From the NCBI RefSeq assembly GCF_002934685.1, contig NZ_NKHL01000121.1:444461-508460 (forward strand): a stretch of 64,000 nucleotides of DNA. The letters run 5' to 3'. The position numbers and the translations under genes were made by a program. This DNA is from Pseudomonas bohemica (GTDB lineage: Bacteria; Pseudomonadota; Gammaproteobacteria; Pseudomonadales; Pseudomonadaceae). The notes beneath the pieces were generated by a model. That model worked only from the letters and a program-made list of their open reading frames with translations, ran no database searches and was not told where the DNA came from. Within the stretch, counting starts at the first letter, position 1, and each line of letters starts with the position of its first letter. This document shows positions 42,610 to 51,340 of this stretch, piece by piece.

Positions 42610-43923
42610 TCAATCCCTCCCCGCAAACATCCTCACCGCTTCGACCGCTTCATGGGTGCCTTTGCTGATCTGCACGATCGCCGAGCCCGCCTGATCCGCC
42701 AGGTCTACACCTTTGGCCGCGTTGCTGCGGGTGTTGTCCATGCTGACGATCGCCTGGCGCGTTTCGTTCTGGATCAGCTGGATCATCTCGGAAATTTCCT
42801 GGGTCGAGCGGCTGGTGCGTCCAGCCAATTGCCGCACTTCATCGGCGACCACGGCAAAGCCCCGACCCTGATCCCCCGCCCGCGCCGCCTCGATGGCCGC
42901 GTTGAGCGCCAGCAGGTTGGTCTGGTCGGCGATGCTGCGGATGGTGTTGACGATGGTAGTAATCTGCTCGGAGCGCTCGCCCAACTGACCGATGATCCGC
43001 GACGAGTCTTCGATGTTGCGCGAAATCTGCCGCATTTCACCGGTGGCTTGCTGGATTACCTCGGTGCCTTGTTCGGCGACTTTCTGGGTTTGCACCGAGA
43101 TGTGATAAGCCTGCGCTGCGCTGTGGGAATCCTGTTCGTGCTTCTCGATGCGCGCGGTCACGTCCGAAGCGAACTTCACGACCTTGCTCAACTTGCCGCA
43201 GGCGTCGTAGACCGGGTTGTAGGTGGCCTCCAGCCAGAGAGTATCGCCTTGCTTGCCCAAACGCTCGAACTGGCCGCTGAAAAACTCGCCCTTGTTTAGC
43301 CGCCGCCAGAAGTCCTGGTATTCGCTCCCATTGACCAGCTCAGGCGGGCATAGCAGCTTGTGATTCTTGCCCAGCAGTTCCTGACGGCTGTAACCCAGCA
43401 GACGCAGGAGGTTGTTGTTGACGGCGATGATCCGGCCATCGAGATCGAACTCGATCACCGCCATGGCGCGGTCGATTGCCTGCAGCTTGTTGCGGGTTTC
43501 GCTCTCGGCGCGCAGCTTTTCGGTGACGTCCATCGCGTATTTGACGATCTTCACCACCTTGCCGCTTGGATCGCGGATCGGGTTGTAACTCGCCTCCAGC
43601 CACACCCTCCCGCCGTCGCCCGCCACCCGCTGAAAGGTCGCGGAAACGAATTCGCCACTGCGCAGGCGCGACCAAAGCTGTGAATACTCGTTGCTACGGG
43701 CGTAATCGGGGGTACAGAAGATGCGGTGTTCTTTGCCGATCACTTGTTCGGGGCGATAGTGCATGGCCTTGAAGAAGTTGTCATTGGCGCTGAGGACGAC
43801 GCCATTGAGGTCGAACTCGATGCTCGCCATGGAACGGCTGATGGCTTCCAGCAGACTGGCCTGGTGAGCGACGGTCAGTTGCAGGTCTTGGATGAGTTTG
43901 TTTTTGGACGAGTCGAAAAACAT
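42610..43923 (-). CDS. PAS-PAS chemoreceptor, BdlA-like
   Basis: 437 aa soluble methyl-accepting protein with no transmembrane segment. Two PAS domains (about residues 25-130 and 145-250, with the repeated words EFDLNGVVLSANDNFF and EFDLDGRIIAVNNNLL, each followed by a PAC-like WLEASYNPI / WLEATYNPV) precede a signalling domain with the hairpin tip QTNLLALNAAIEAARAGDQG. Size and layout match BdlA, the P. aeruginosa biofilm dispersion sensor, and Aer-like redox receptors. The orthology is by architecture only. Confidence 0.88.
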   Translation of the reverse strand: MFFDSSKNKLIQDLQLTVAHQASLLEAISRSMASIEFDLNGVVLSANDNFFKAMHYRPEQVIGKEHRIFCTPDYARSNEYSQLWSRLRSGEFVSATFQRVAGDGGRVWLEASYNPIRDPSGKVVKIVKYAMDVTEKLRAESETRNKLQAIDRAMAVIEFDLDGRIIAVNNNLLRLLGYSRQELLGKNHKLLCPPELVNGSEYQDFWRRLNKGEFFSGQFERLGKQGDTLWLEATYNPVYDACGKLSKVVKFASDVTARIEKHEQDSHSAAQAYHISVQTQKVAEQGTEVIQQATGEMRQISRNIEDSSRIIGQLGERSEQITTIVNTIRSIADQTNLLALNAAIEAARAGDQGRGFAVVADEVRQLAGRTSRSTQEISEMIQLIQNETRQAIVSMDNTRSNAAKGVDLADQAGSAIVQISKGTHEAVEAVRMFAGRD

Positions 43924-44689
43924 GATGGCGGCTCAGGCTGATGGAAGGGAAGGCGGGTTCCTTTTCCTTGGCCTCAAGAGCATGTAATCGATACTCAGCT
44001 GCGAGTTCCTTCTGCAGTGCGGTGATGATCACAAACGTGATATCAAAAAGCTACAGAAAAGTTGTACATCTCGTCGCTTTTGTACAGGATTTTTAGTTTG
44101 GCGTTGAATGGGTGTGTATCCTCTGGCTCCGGGACGCTCGTTAGTACTCGTGCTATTAGAATCGCAACCGCAAGATCAAGAGCGAATGCACATGCGGCAG
44201 GCTGACTCGATCCCAGCGCGAGACGTCGCAGGTTACGACGGCGGCGAAGGCGGTGGATCAGTTATTGGTGTGTTGTCTGACATTCCGCATTCGCGGCCGT
44301 CGCACAGCTCCAGCAGCTCCCACAGATAGAGTGCCGTCCGTCAAATCCTGTTCCTGCTCGTGTTCTGCTTCCGCTTCTGCTCGTGCTGTTGCTCTTAATG
44401 CGCGCAAGTCCAGACGCCGCCGAACGCGACTTGGGTGCAGGCTGGACGCAGGAGGCGCGCTGGGCCATGGATGGCCCTTCGCGGTGGGCCCAAGGAGCGT
44501 TGCCGGATTTAGGGAACCCGACGCGGTCACGCCAAACCAGGAGCAGGGCCTTTTGGTTACTTTTGCGTGGTCCGGCGATTAGGCTCTTGGAAAAGTGACC
44601 CGCTGTAAGACCGGAACCGATATAAACGATCCCACCAATAATGGATATTCACGCACCACCGCCGAAGCTCAATCACTTCCACCGCCAGG
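43924..44689. other. 766-base gene-free region with promoter repeats and a repeat-family element
   Basis: No convincing gene. Near the BdlA-like gene two TGTACA sites stand 18 bases apart (44063-44068, 44081-44086). From about 44350 to 44625 lies sequence that I recognise as a degenerate element repeated in many Pseudomonas genomes, ending AGTGACCCGCTGTAAGA. Several short frames on both strands (for example 44258-44530) look like artefacts of its GC-rich composition. Confidence 0.6.
44350..44625 (+). repeat. Pseudomonas-type interspersed element, degenerate
   Basis: The right end (AGTGACCCGCTGTAAGACCGGAACC, 44594-44618) recurs in reverse orientation near 38281-38311. The internal wording (GGGCCATGGATGGCCC, CAGGGCCTTTTGGTTAC) agrees with a family I remember from other pseudomonads. 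Exact limits cannot be drawn from one full copy. Confidence 0.5.
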
Positions 44690-45613
44690 CTAATCCTCAA
44701 ACCCCACCTGCTCCGACATCTCATCGACCTTCAACTCTAACCGGTAAGCCACCGCGATAAACAGCGCCTGACACAAACACAACGTGGCACTCAGCGAACG
44801 GAACGCAAACGAACTCCCTTCGTTGACCAGCAACACCGAGTTGGCACGTTTGGCCAGCGGCGACAGGTTGCTGTCGGTAATGATCAACGTCTTGGCCTGA
44901 TGATGCTGGGCGATGCGCAGGCAGTGCTGGGTTTCCTTGCCATACGGGGTGAAGCTGATGGCGATCACCAGGTCATTGGCGCGCACACTGCGCATCTGTT
45001 CGCGATAACTGCCGCCCAGCCCCGAGATCAGATGAATACGCTTGTTGGTGTGCTGCAGGTTGTAGACCAGATAATCGGCCACGGCGAACGAACGACGTAC
45101 GCCGACTACGTAGATGTTGTCGGCATTGACCACCAGGTCCACGGCTTTTTCGAAGGCTTCGTCGTCCAGTTCCAGCGCCAGGCGCTCCAGTCCCGACAGG
45201 GTGGCATTCACGCACTCCCTCGCCAGGTCGCCGCCGCTGGCTTTCTGCGACTTGTTGGCGATCATGCTGCGGATGCGCTGCTGGTAGTTCTGCACCGGCG
45301 TGGCTTTGTGGGTGTAGGCCTCGCGAAACAGCGCCTGCATTTCGCTGAAGCCGCTGAAGCCGAACCGCTGGGAGAAACGCACGATGGCCGACGGGTGCAC
45401 CTCGCATTCGCGGGCGATGTCGCTGATGCGGTCGACCATGATCCGGTCGCTCTGCTGGCTCATGTAACTGGCGATGCGTTTGAGCTGGCGCGGCAGGCTT
45501 TCGTATTCGGCGGTGATCAGCTTGAGCAGGGCATCGGCGGTGACCGGCGCGTTGACCGGCGACGCAGGACTGTCGTCGGTATCTGGCAAGGTTGGCTGAT
45601 CGGTGCTGGACAT
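44690..45613 (-). CDS. iolR: RpiR family transcriptional regulator of inositol catabolism
   Basis: 307 aa. HTH_6 DNA-binding domain at about residues 25-105 (RISDIARECEVHPSAIVRFSQRFGF is the helix-turn-helix), then a SIS sugar-phosphate domain (IYVVGVRRSFAVADYL, LVIAISFTPYGKETQ). RpiR proteins usually repress and respond to sugar phosphates. It is divergent from iolC, and the 235-base gap holds a GTGGAA-N6-TTCCAC operator. The symbol is given by position and family; B. subtilis IolR is a DeoR-type protein. Confidence 0.87.
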   Translation of the reverse strand: MSSTDQPTLPDTDDSPASPVNAPVTADALLKLITAEYESLPRQLKRIASYMSQQSDRIMVDRISDIARECEVHPSAIVRFSQRFGFSGFSEMQALFREAYTHKATPVQNYQQRIRSMIANKSQKASGGDLARECVNATLSGLERLALELDDEAFEKAVDLVVNADNIYVVGVRRSFAVADYLVYNLQHTNKRIHLISGLGGSYREQMRSVRANDLVIAISFTPYGKETQHCLRIAQHHQAKTLIITDSNLSPLAKRANSVLLVNEGSSFAFRSLSATLCLCQALFIAVAYRLELKVDEMSEQVGFED

Positions 45614-45710
45614 ACGATTGAATTCCTCGAGCTTTTCTTGTGGCCCGGAGTTTACAGGGCTTCACGTTTATATCCTGCTGTTTAGCACGATCTGCCGTCG
45701 TTTGCGCAAA

Positions 45711-45728
45711 GTGGAAAAAATATTCCAC
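45711..45728. promoter_or_regulatory. Putative IolR (RpiR-type) operator before iolC
   Basis: GTGGAA and TTCCAC form perfect 6-base arms around AAAATA. RpiR proteins commonly bind such inverted repeats. It stands between the divergent regulator and iolC genes, so it could control both. A related site lies before the inositol transporter (54574-54591). Confidence 0.6.
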
Positions 45729-45752
45729 ATGAAAAAAATTTAGAAAAAATCA

Positions 45753-45781
45753 TTGCTCCTTGCTTCCGACCGTTCTAGTCT
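45753..45781 (+). promoter_or_regulatory. Possible iolC promoter
   Basis: TTGCTC and TAGTCT are 17 bases apart, just downstream of the putative operator. The -10 match is weak. The transcript would have a leader of about 60 bases before the ATG at 45849. Confidence 0.3.
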
Positions 45782-45848
45782 GCATCCACAAACAGGCATC
45801 GGGCACCCGTGCTCGGGCCAGGGCTTAATAAGAATAAAAGGAGCCAGC

Positions 45849-47786
45849 ATGGGCCAGACTCGTTTTGCCAGTGGGCGTCCCCTGGACGTGGTGTGCCTCG
45901 GACGCCTGGGCGTCGACCTTTACGCGCAGCAGATCGGCTCGCGTCTCGAAGACGTCAGCAGTTTCGCCAAATACCTGGGCGGCTCCTCCGCCAATATCGC
46001 GTTTGGCACTGCGCGGCTGGGCGTGAAATCGGCGATGCTGACCTGCGTCGGCAATGACCACATGGGGCGTTTTCTGGTCGAGTCCCTGGCCCGCGAAGGC
46101 TGCGATATCAGCGGGATCAAGGTCGATGCCGAGCGCCTTACCGGTATGGTCCTGCTGGGCATCAAGGACCGCGAAACCTTCCCGCTGGTGTTCTATCGCG
46201 AAAACTGCGCCGACATGGCCCTGCACGCCGATGACATCGATGAGGCTCAGATCGCTTCCAGCAAGGCACTGCTGATCACCGGCACGCATTTCTCCACCGA
46301 TCAGGTGTTCAAGGCCAGCAGCCAGGCACTGGACTACGCCGAAAAACATAACGTCAGACGCGTGCTCGACATCGACTATCGCCCGGTGCTCTGGGGCCTG
46401 ACCGGCAAGGCCGACGGCGAAACCCGGTTCGTCGCCAACCAGAGCGTCAGCCAGCACGTGCAACGTATCCTGCCGCGTTTCGACCTGATCGTCGGCACCG
46501 AAGAAGAATTTCTGATTGCCGGCGGATCGGCGGATCTGCTCACCGCCTTGCGCAAGGTCCGCGAACTGAGCGCCGCGACGCTGGTGGTCAAGCTCGGGCC
46601 GCAAGGCTGTACGGTGATTCACGGCGCTATTCCCTCACGACTTGAAGACGGCGCAATCTACCCCGGCGTGCGGGTTGAAGTGCTCAACGTGCTGGGTGCG
46701 GGCGATGCGTTCATGTCGGGCTTCCTCAAGGGTTGGCTGGACGACGAAAGCGACGAGCGCTGCTGCCAACTGGCCAACGCCTGCGGCGGTTTGGTGGTAT
46801 CGCGCCACGCCTGCGCCCCGGCCATGCCGACGTTGGTCGAACTCGAATACCTGTTCAACAGCCCGGTGCCGATTACCCGGCCCGATCAGGATCAGGTGCT
46901 GCAACGCCTGCATCAGGTCAGCGTGCCTCGCAAGCAATGGAAACAACTGTTCATCTTCGCCTTCGACCATCGCGGGCAACTGGTGGAACTGGCGCAAAAG
47001 GCCGGGCGCGACCTGGCCTGCATCGCTCAGCTCAAGCAGCTCTTCATTCAAGCGGTGGAGCGGGTCGAGGCTGACCTGAAAAAACGCGGGATCGAGGCCG
47101 ATGTCGGTCTGTTGGCCGACCAGCGCTTCGGTCAGGATTCGCTGAATGCTGCCACTGGTCGCGGCTGGTGGATCGCTCGCCCGGTCGAAGTTCAGGGCTC
47201 GCGGCCACTGGCGTTCGAGCATGGCCGGTCGGTGGGTAGCAATCTGCTGACCTGGCCCAAAGAGCAAATCATCAAGTGCCTGGTGCAATACCACCCGGAC
47301 GATGAGCCAATGCTGCGTCTGGAACAGGAGGCGCAATTGCTGGGGCTGTATCAGGCCTCCCAGGCCAGCGGCCATGAATTGCTGTTGGAGATCATTGCGC
47401 CCAAAGATCATCCATCGGCTCATCCCGACGTGATTTACCGTGCACTGAAGCGCCTGTACAACCTCGGAATTTACCCGGCCTGGTGGAAGATCGAAACGCA
47501 GTCGGCCGACGTCTGGGACAAGCTCGACGCGCTGATTCAGGAACGCGATCCGTATTGCCGTGGCGTGGTTCTGCTGGGGCTTAACGCGCCAGCCGAAACC
47601 CTCGCCGCCGGTTTCCGCGAAGCCAGTCACAGCACCACTTGCCGGGGCTTTGCCGTGGGCCGCACGATTTTCCACGAACCGAGCCGCGCCTGGATGGAAG
47701 GGCAGATCGATGACGCCGGGCTGATCAGTCGGGTGCAGGGCACCTTTGGCTTTTTGATCGAGTCGTGGCGTGAGGCCAGAGCCTGA
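45849..47786 (+). CDS. iolC: 5-dehydro-2-deoxygluconokinase fused to DUF2090
   Basis: 645 aa. Residues 1 to about 330 are a PfkB sugar kinase: LGGSSANIAFGTARLG and VLNVLGAGDAFMSGFL (catalytic Asp). From about 350 a DUF2090 aldolase-like barrel follows (FIFAFDHRGQLVELA, LLLEIIAPKDHP). IolC phosphorylates 5-dehydro-2-deoxygluconate. The DUF2090 half is a candidate for the following aldolase step, since no separate iolJ is seen here; that is inference. AAAGGAG precedes the ATG; first gene of the iol operon. Confidence 0.94.
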   Translation: MGQTRFASGRPLDVVCLGRLGVDLYAQQIGSRLEDVSSFAKYLGGSSANIAFGTARLGVKSAMLTCVGNDHMGRFLVESLAREGCDISGIKVDAERLTGMVLLGIKDRETFPLVFYRENCADMALHADDIDEAQIASSKALLITGTHFSTDQVFKASSQALDYAEKHNVRRVLDIDYRPVLWGLTGKADGETRFVANQSVSQHVQRILPRFDLIVGTEEEFLIAGGSADLLTALRKVRELSAATLVVKLGPQGCTVIHGAIPSRLEDGAIYPGVRVEVLNVLGAGDAFMSGFLKGWLDDESDERCCQLANACGGLVVSRHACAPAMPTLVELEYLFNSPVPITRPDQDQVLQRLHQVSVPRKQWKQLFIFAFDHRGQLVELAQKAGRDLACIAQLKQLFIQAVERVEADLKKRGIEADVGLLADQRFGQDSLNAATGRGWWIARPVEVQGSRPLAFEHGRSVGSNLLTWPKEQIIKCLVQYHPDDEPMLRLEQEAQLLGLYQASQASGHELLLEIIAPKDHPSAHPDVIYRALKRLYNLGIYPAWWKIETQSADVWDKLDALIQERDPYCRGVVLLGLNAPAETLAAGFREASHSTTCRGFAVGRTIFHEPSRAWMEGQIDDAGLISRVQGTFGFLIESWREARA

Positions 47787-47852
47787 CGCCACGGGCCGCG
47801 TGAACACTTTCAAAGCGACAAAAACAATGAAGAGAACAATAAAGGTGCAGCC

Positions 47853-48788
47853 ATGCCCGCTTCCGCAATCCGAATTGGCATCAACCCGATTTCCTGGAGT
47901 AACGATGATTTGCCCGCCCTCGGAGGCGAAACCCCGCTGAGCACGGCGCTGAGCGAAGGCAAGGAAATCGGCTACGAAGGTTTCGAACTCAACGGTAAAT
48001 TTCCCAAGGACGCCAAGGGCGTCGCCGATGTGTTGAGGCCCTATGACCTGGCACTGGTGTCGGGCTGGTATTCCAGTCGATTAGCCAGCCGCTCGGTGGC
48101 CGAGGAAATCGAAGCCATCGCCGGTCATGTCGAACTGCTCAAGCACAACGGCGCCAAGGTGCTGGTGTATGGCGAGGTGGCGGACTCGATCCAGGGCCAG
48201 CGTATTCGTCTGATCGAGCGTCCGCGCTTTCACAGCGACGCCCCCTGGCAGGAGTACGCTGACAAGCTGACGGAACTGGCGCGTTTCACCCTGTCCCAAG
48301 GCGTGCGCCTGGCGTATCACCACCACATGGGCGCCTACGTCGAATCGCCCGAGGACATCGACAAATTGATGGCCCTGACCGGCAGCGAGGTCGGCCTGCT
48401 GTTCGACTCCGGGCATTGCTATATGGGCGGCGGCGAGCCGTTGCAGGTGCTGCGCAAACACATCGACCGGGTCTGCCACGTGCATTTCAAGGACGTGCGC
48501 AAACCGGTGGTGCAACTGGCGCGCAACAACCTGTGGAGCTTCCCGGACTGCATCGTCAACGGCACCTTCACCGTGCCTGGTGATGGCGATATCGACTTCG
48601 CCGCACTGCTGGAGGTGTTGTTGCAGGCGCGCTACGAAGGCTGGCTGGTGGTTGAAGCGGAACAGGATCCGGCCGTGGCGCCGAGCTACGTCTACGCCCA
48701 AAAAGGCTATGACACGCTGCGCAATCTGCTGGCCGCTGCCCAGGAACTGAACACTGGTTTACAAAAGCCTGCTCAAAGGAGCCTGTGA
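47853..48788 (+). CDS. iolE: Inosose dehydratase
   Basis: 311 aa xylose-isomerase-like TIM barrel. IGINPISWSNDDLP at the N-terminus is the IolE mark; YHHHMGAYVE, LLFDSGHCYMGGG, HVHFKDVR and VVEAEQDP carry metal ligands. It dehydrates 2-keto-myo-inositol to 3D-trihydroxycyclohexane-1,2-dione. It follows iolC after 66 bases and precedes iolB by one base. Confidence 0.96.
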   Translation: MPASAIRIGINPISWSNDDLPALGGETPLSTALSEGKEIGYEGFELNGKFPKDAKGVADVLRPYDLALVSGWYSSRLASRSVAEEIEAIAGHVELLKHNGAKVLVYGEVADSIQGQRIRLIERPRFHSDAPWQEYADKLTELARFTLSQGVRLAYHHHMGAYVESPEDIDKLMALTGSEVGLLFDSGHCYMGGGEPLQVLRKHIDRVCHVHFKDVRKPVVQLARNNLWSFPDCIVNGTFTVPGDGDIDFAALLEVLLQARYEGWLVVEAEQDPAVAPSYVYAQKGYDTLRNLLAAAQELNTGLQKPAQRSL

Positions 48789-48789
48789 C

Positions 48790-49599
48790 ATGAATCTTCT
48801 GGTCAAGAGTAAAGCCGAAGGCCGTGATGTCGTGGCGCTGGGCAAAGGCGTGCTCGAATACGTTGGTTTTTCGGCCCATCGGTTGACGGTCGGCGAGCGT
48901 CTGCCGGTCAACTCGGGCGACAGGGAGCTGTGCCTGGTGCTGCTCAGCGGTCGAGTCAGTGTCAGCGGCGAGGCGCCGGGGCAGGGCAGCTTCAGCTGGG
49001 AAAACATCGGCGATCGGCAATCGGTGTTCGAAGACAAATCACCCTTTGCGGTCTACCTGCCGCCCGACAGCCAGGCCCAGATCACAGCCCTGAGCGCGGT
49101 GCAGATTGCTGTCTGCGCAGCGCCCGGCGATGCCTCCAAAGACCTGCCCGCGCGATTGATCAAACCCGACGCCATGAAACGCAGCGTGCGCGGCAAGGCG
49201 GCCAACACCCGTTATGTCTGCGACATCCTGCCGGATTCCGAACCTGCGCATTCGCTGCTGGTGGTGGAAGTGCGTACGCCTTCTGGGCATTCCTCCAGCT
49301 ACCCGCCGCACAAGCACGACAAGGATGATCTGCCCCATGAAAGTTTTCTCGAAGAGACCTATTACCACCAGATCAACCCGCCTCAGGGCTTCGTCTTTCA
49401 GCGGGTCTACACCGATGACCGCAGCATCGATCAGGCCATGGCCGTGGAAAACAACGATCTGGTGACGGTGCCCAAGGGCTACCACCCGGTCAGCGTGCCT
49501 TATGGCTACGAATCCTATTACCTGAACGTGATGGCCGGCCCGAAACGCGCCTGGCAATTCCATAACGATCCGCAGCATCAGTGGTTGATGGATTTGTGA
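48790..49599 (+). CDS. iolB: 5-deoxy-glucuronate isomerase
   Basis: 269 aa KduI/IolB cupin. SSYPPHKHDKDDLPHESFLEE contains the His/Glu metal site, and YHPVSVPYGYESYYLNVMAG is the C-terminal family block. It converts 5-deoxyglucuronate to 5-dehydro-2-deoxygluconate, the IolC substrate. The AAAGGAG Shine-Dalgarno lies in the iolE end. Confidence 0.95.
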   Translation: MNLLVKSKAEGRDVVALGKGVLEYVGFSAHRLTVGERLPVNSGDRELCLVLLSGRVSVSGEAPGQGSFSWENIGDRQSVFEDKSPFAVYLPPDSQAQITALSAVQIAVCAAPGDASKDLPARLIKPDAMKRSVRGKAANTRYVCDILPDSEPAHSLLVVEVRTPSGHSSSYPPHKHDKDDLPHESFLEETYYHQINPPQGFVFQRVYTDDRSIDQAMAVENNDLVTVPKGYHPVSVPYGYESYYLNVMAGPKRAWQFHNDPQHQWLMDL

Positions 49600-49642
49600 A
49601 TTCACCCCCTCGCTTTCCAGGAATCACGCAAGGAGTCCCGCA

Positions 49643-51142
49643 ATGAGCAACACCTCGATTATCGGCCACTACATCAACGGCCGGGTGCAGGACGCCAGCG
49701 AGCGTTTCAGCGATGTGTTCAACCCAGCCACTGGCGCCGTGCAGGCTCGTGTTGCGCTGGCCGAACTGAAGACCGTCGATGAGGCGGTAGCCGCGGCGCA
49801 GGCTGCGTTCCCGGCGTGGGCCGATCAATCGTCGCTGCGTCGCGCGCGGGTGATGTTCAAGTTCAAGGAACTGCTCGATCAGCACCACGACGAACTGGCC
49901 GAGATCATCTGCCGCGAGCATGGCAAGGTGTTCTCCGACGCCAAGGGCGAAGTAGTACGTGGCATTGAGATCGTCGAGTTCGCCTGTGGTGCGCCGAGCC
50001 TGTTGAAAAGTGACTTCAGCGACAATATCGGCGGCGGCATCGACAACTGGAACCTGCGTCAGCCGCTGGGCGTGTGCGCGGGTGTCACCCCGTTCAACTT
50101 CCCGGTGATGGTGCCGCTGTGGATGATTCCCATGGCGCTGGTGACCGGCAACTGCTTCATCCTCAAGCCCTCCGAGCGCGACCCTTCCGCCAGCCTGTTG
50201 ATGGCGCGGCTGTTGAAACAGGCCGGGCTGCCGGACGGCGTGTTCAACGTGGTGCAGGGCGACAAGGTAGCGGTGGACGCGCTGTTGCAGCACAAGGACA
50301 TCGAGGCGATTTCCTTTGTCGGCTCGACCCCTATCGCCGAATACATCTACCAGCAGGGCACGGCGCACGGCAAACGCGTGCAGGCCCTGGGCGGGGCGAA
50401 AAATCACATGATCGTGATGCCCGATGCCGATCTGGATCAAGCCGCCGATGCCTTGATCGGTGCGGCCTACGGCTCGGCTGGCGAGCGCTGCATGGCGATT
50501 TCGGTAGCCGTGGTGGTCGGTGACGTCGGCCAGAAACTGATCGACAAACTGCTGCCGCGCATCGATTCGCTCAAGGTCGGTAATGGCATGAATGCCGATT
50601 CGGACATGGGGCCTCTGGTCACGGCGGTGCACAAATCCAAGGTCGAGGGCTATATCGATCAGGGCGTCAAAGAAGGCGCGAAGCTGATTGTCGACGGACG
50701 CAACTTCAGGGTGCCCGGGGCCGAACACGGCTTCTTTGTCGGCGCTACGCTGTTCGATGACGTCACGCCGGACATGGCTATTTATAAAGAAGAGATTTTC
50801 GGGCCAGTGCTGGGCATCGTCCATGTGGCGGATTTTGCCGCCGCCGTAGAGCTGATCAACGCTCATGAGTTTGGCAACGGCGTGTCGTGCTTCACCAGCG
50901 ATGGCGGTATCGCCCGTGCGTTTGCGCGCACCATCAAGGTCGGCATGGTCGGCATCAACGTGCCGATTCCGGTGCCCATGGCCTGGCATTCGTTCGGTGG
51001 CTGGAAACGCTCGCTGTTCGGCGATCACCACGCCTACGGCGAAGAAAGCCTGCGCTTCTACAGCCGCTACAAAAGCGTCATGCAGCGCTGGCCGGACAGC
51101 ATCGCCAAGGGTGCGGAGTTCAGCATGCCGACGGCGAAATAA
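49643..51142 (+). CDS. iolA: CoA-acylating malonate/methylmalonate-semialdehyde dehydrogenase
   Basis: 499 aa aldehyde dehydrogenase of the MmsA type. The catalytic Cys lies in GSAGERCMAIS; GVCAGVTPFNFPVMVPLWM and ISFVGSTPIAEYIYQQG bind NAD. It converts malonate semialdehyde to acetyl-CoA at the end of inositol breakdown, and could also serve valine catabolism as MmsA. Position in the iol operon favours the first role. A REPIN follows before iolD. Confidence 0.93.
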   Translation: MSNTSIIGHYINGRVQDASERFSDVFNPATGAVQARVALAELKTVDEAVAAAQAAFPAWADQSSLRRARVMFKFKELLDQHHDELAEIICREHGKVFSDAKGEVVRGIEIVEFACGAPSLLKSDFSDNIGGGIDNWNLRQPLGVCAGVTPFNFPVMVPLWMIPMALVTGNCFILKPSERDPSASLLMARLLKQAGLPDGVFNVVQGDKVAVDALLQHKDIEAISFVGSTPIAEYIYQQGTAHGKRVQALGGAKNHMIVMPDADLDQAADALIGAAYGSAGERCMAISVAVVVGDVGQKLIDKLLPRIDSLKVGNGMNADSDMGPLVTAVHKSKVEGYIDQGVKEGAKLIVDGRNFRVPGAEHGFFVGATLFDDVTPDMAIYKEEIFGPVLGIVHVADFAAAVELINAHEFGNGVSCFTSDGGIARAFARTIKVGMVGINVPIPVPMAWHSFGGWKRSLFGDHHAYGEESLRFYSRYKSVMQRWPDSIAKGAEFSMPTAK

Positions 51143-51177
51143 GGAAGTTGCACCGGTCCTGCGGGGGTGCATTCAAC

Positions 51178-51269
51178 TGTGTGAGTGAACTTGCTCACGA
51201 AGGCGGTTTTCCAGACCGCGCATCTGATATGGATGTACTGGCCAATTGGTGAGCAAGCTCACTCCCACA
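51178..51269. repeat. REPIN between iolA and iolD
   Basis: GTGAGTGAACTTGCTCACGA on the left pairs with TTGGTGAGCAAGCTCACTCC on the right. Same REP class as at 3455. It interrupts the iol operon, so iolD and the following genes might be expressed at a different level. Confidence 0.8.
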
Positions 51270-51340
51270 GGCAAAAAACCCGGCAAGCCGACAGGATGTG
51301 CACGACGCCTCATCGCCTCCAATAACAACAAGGTGCAAGC

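Noticed and set aside
49490..51172. 560-codon open frame on the minus strand
   Set aside because: Antisense to iolA.
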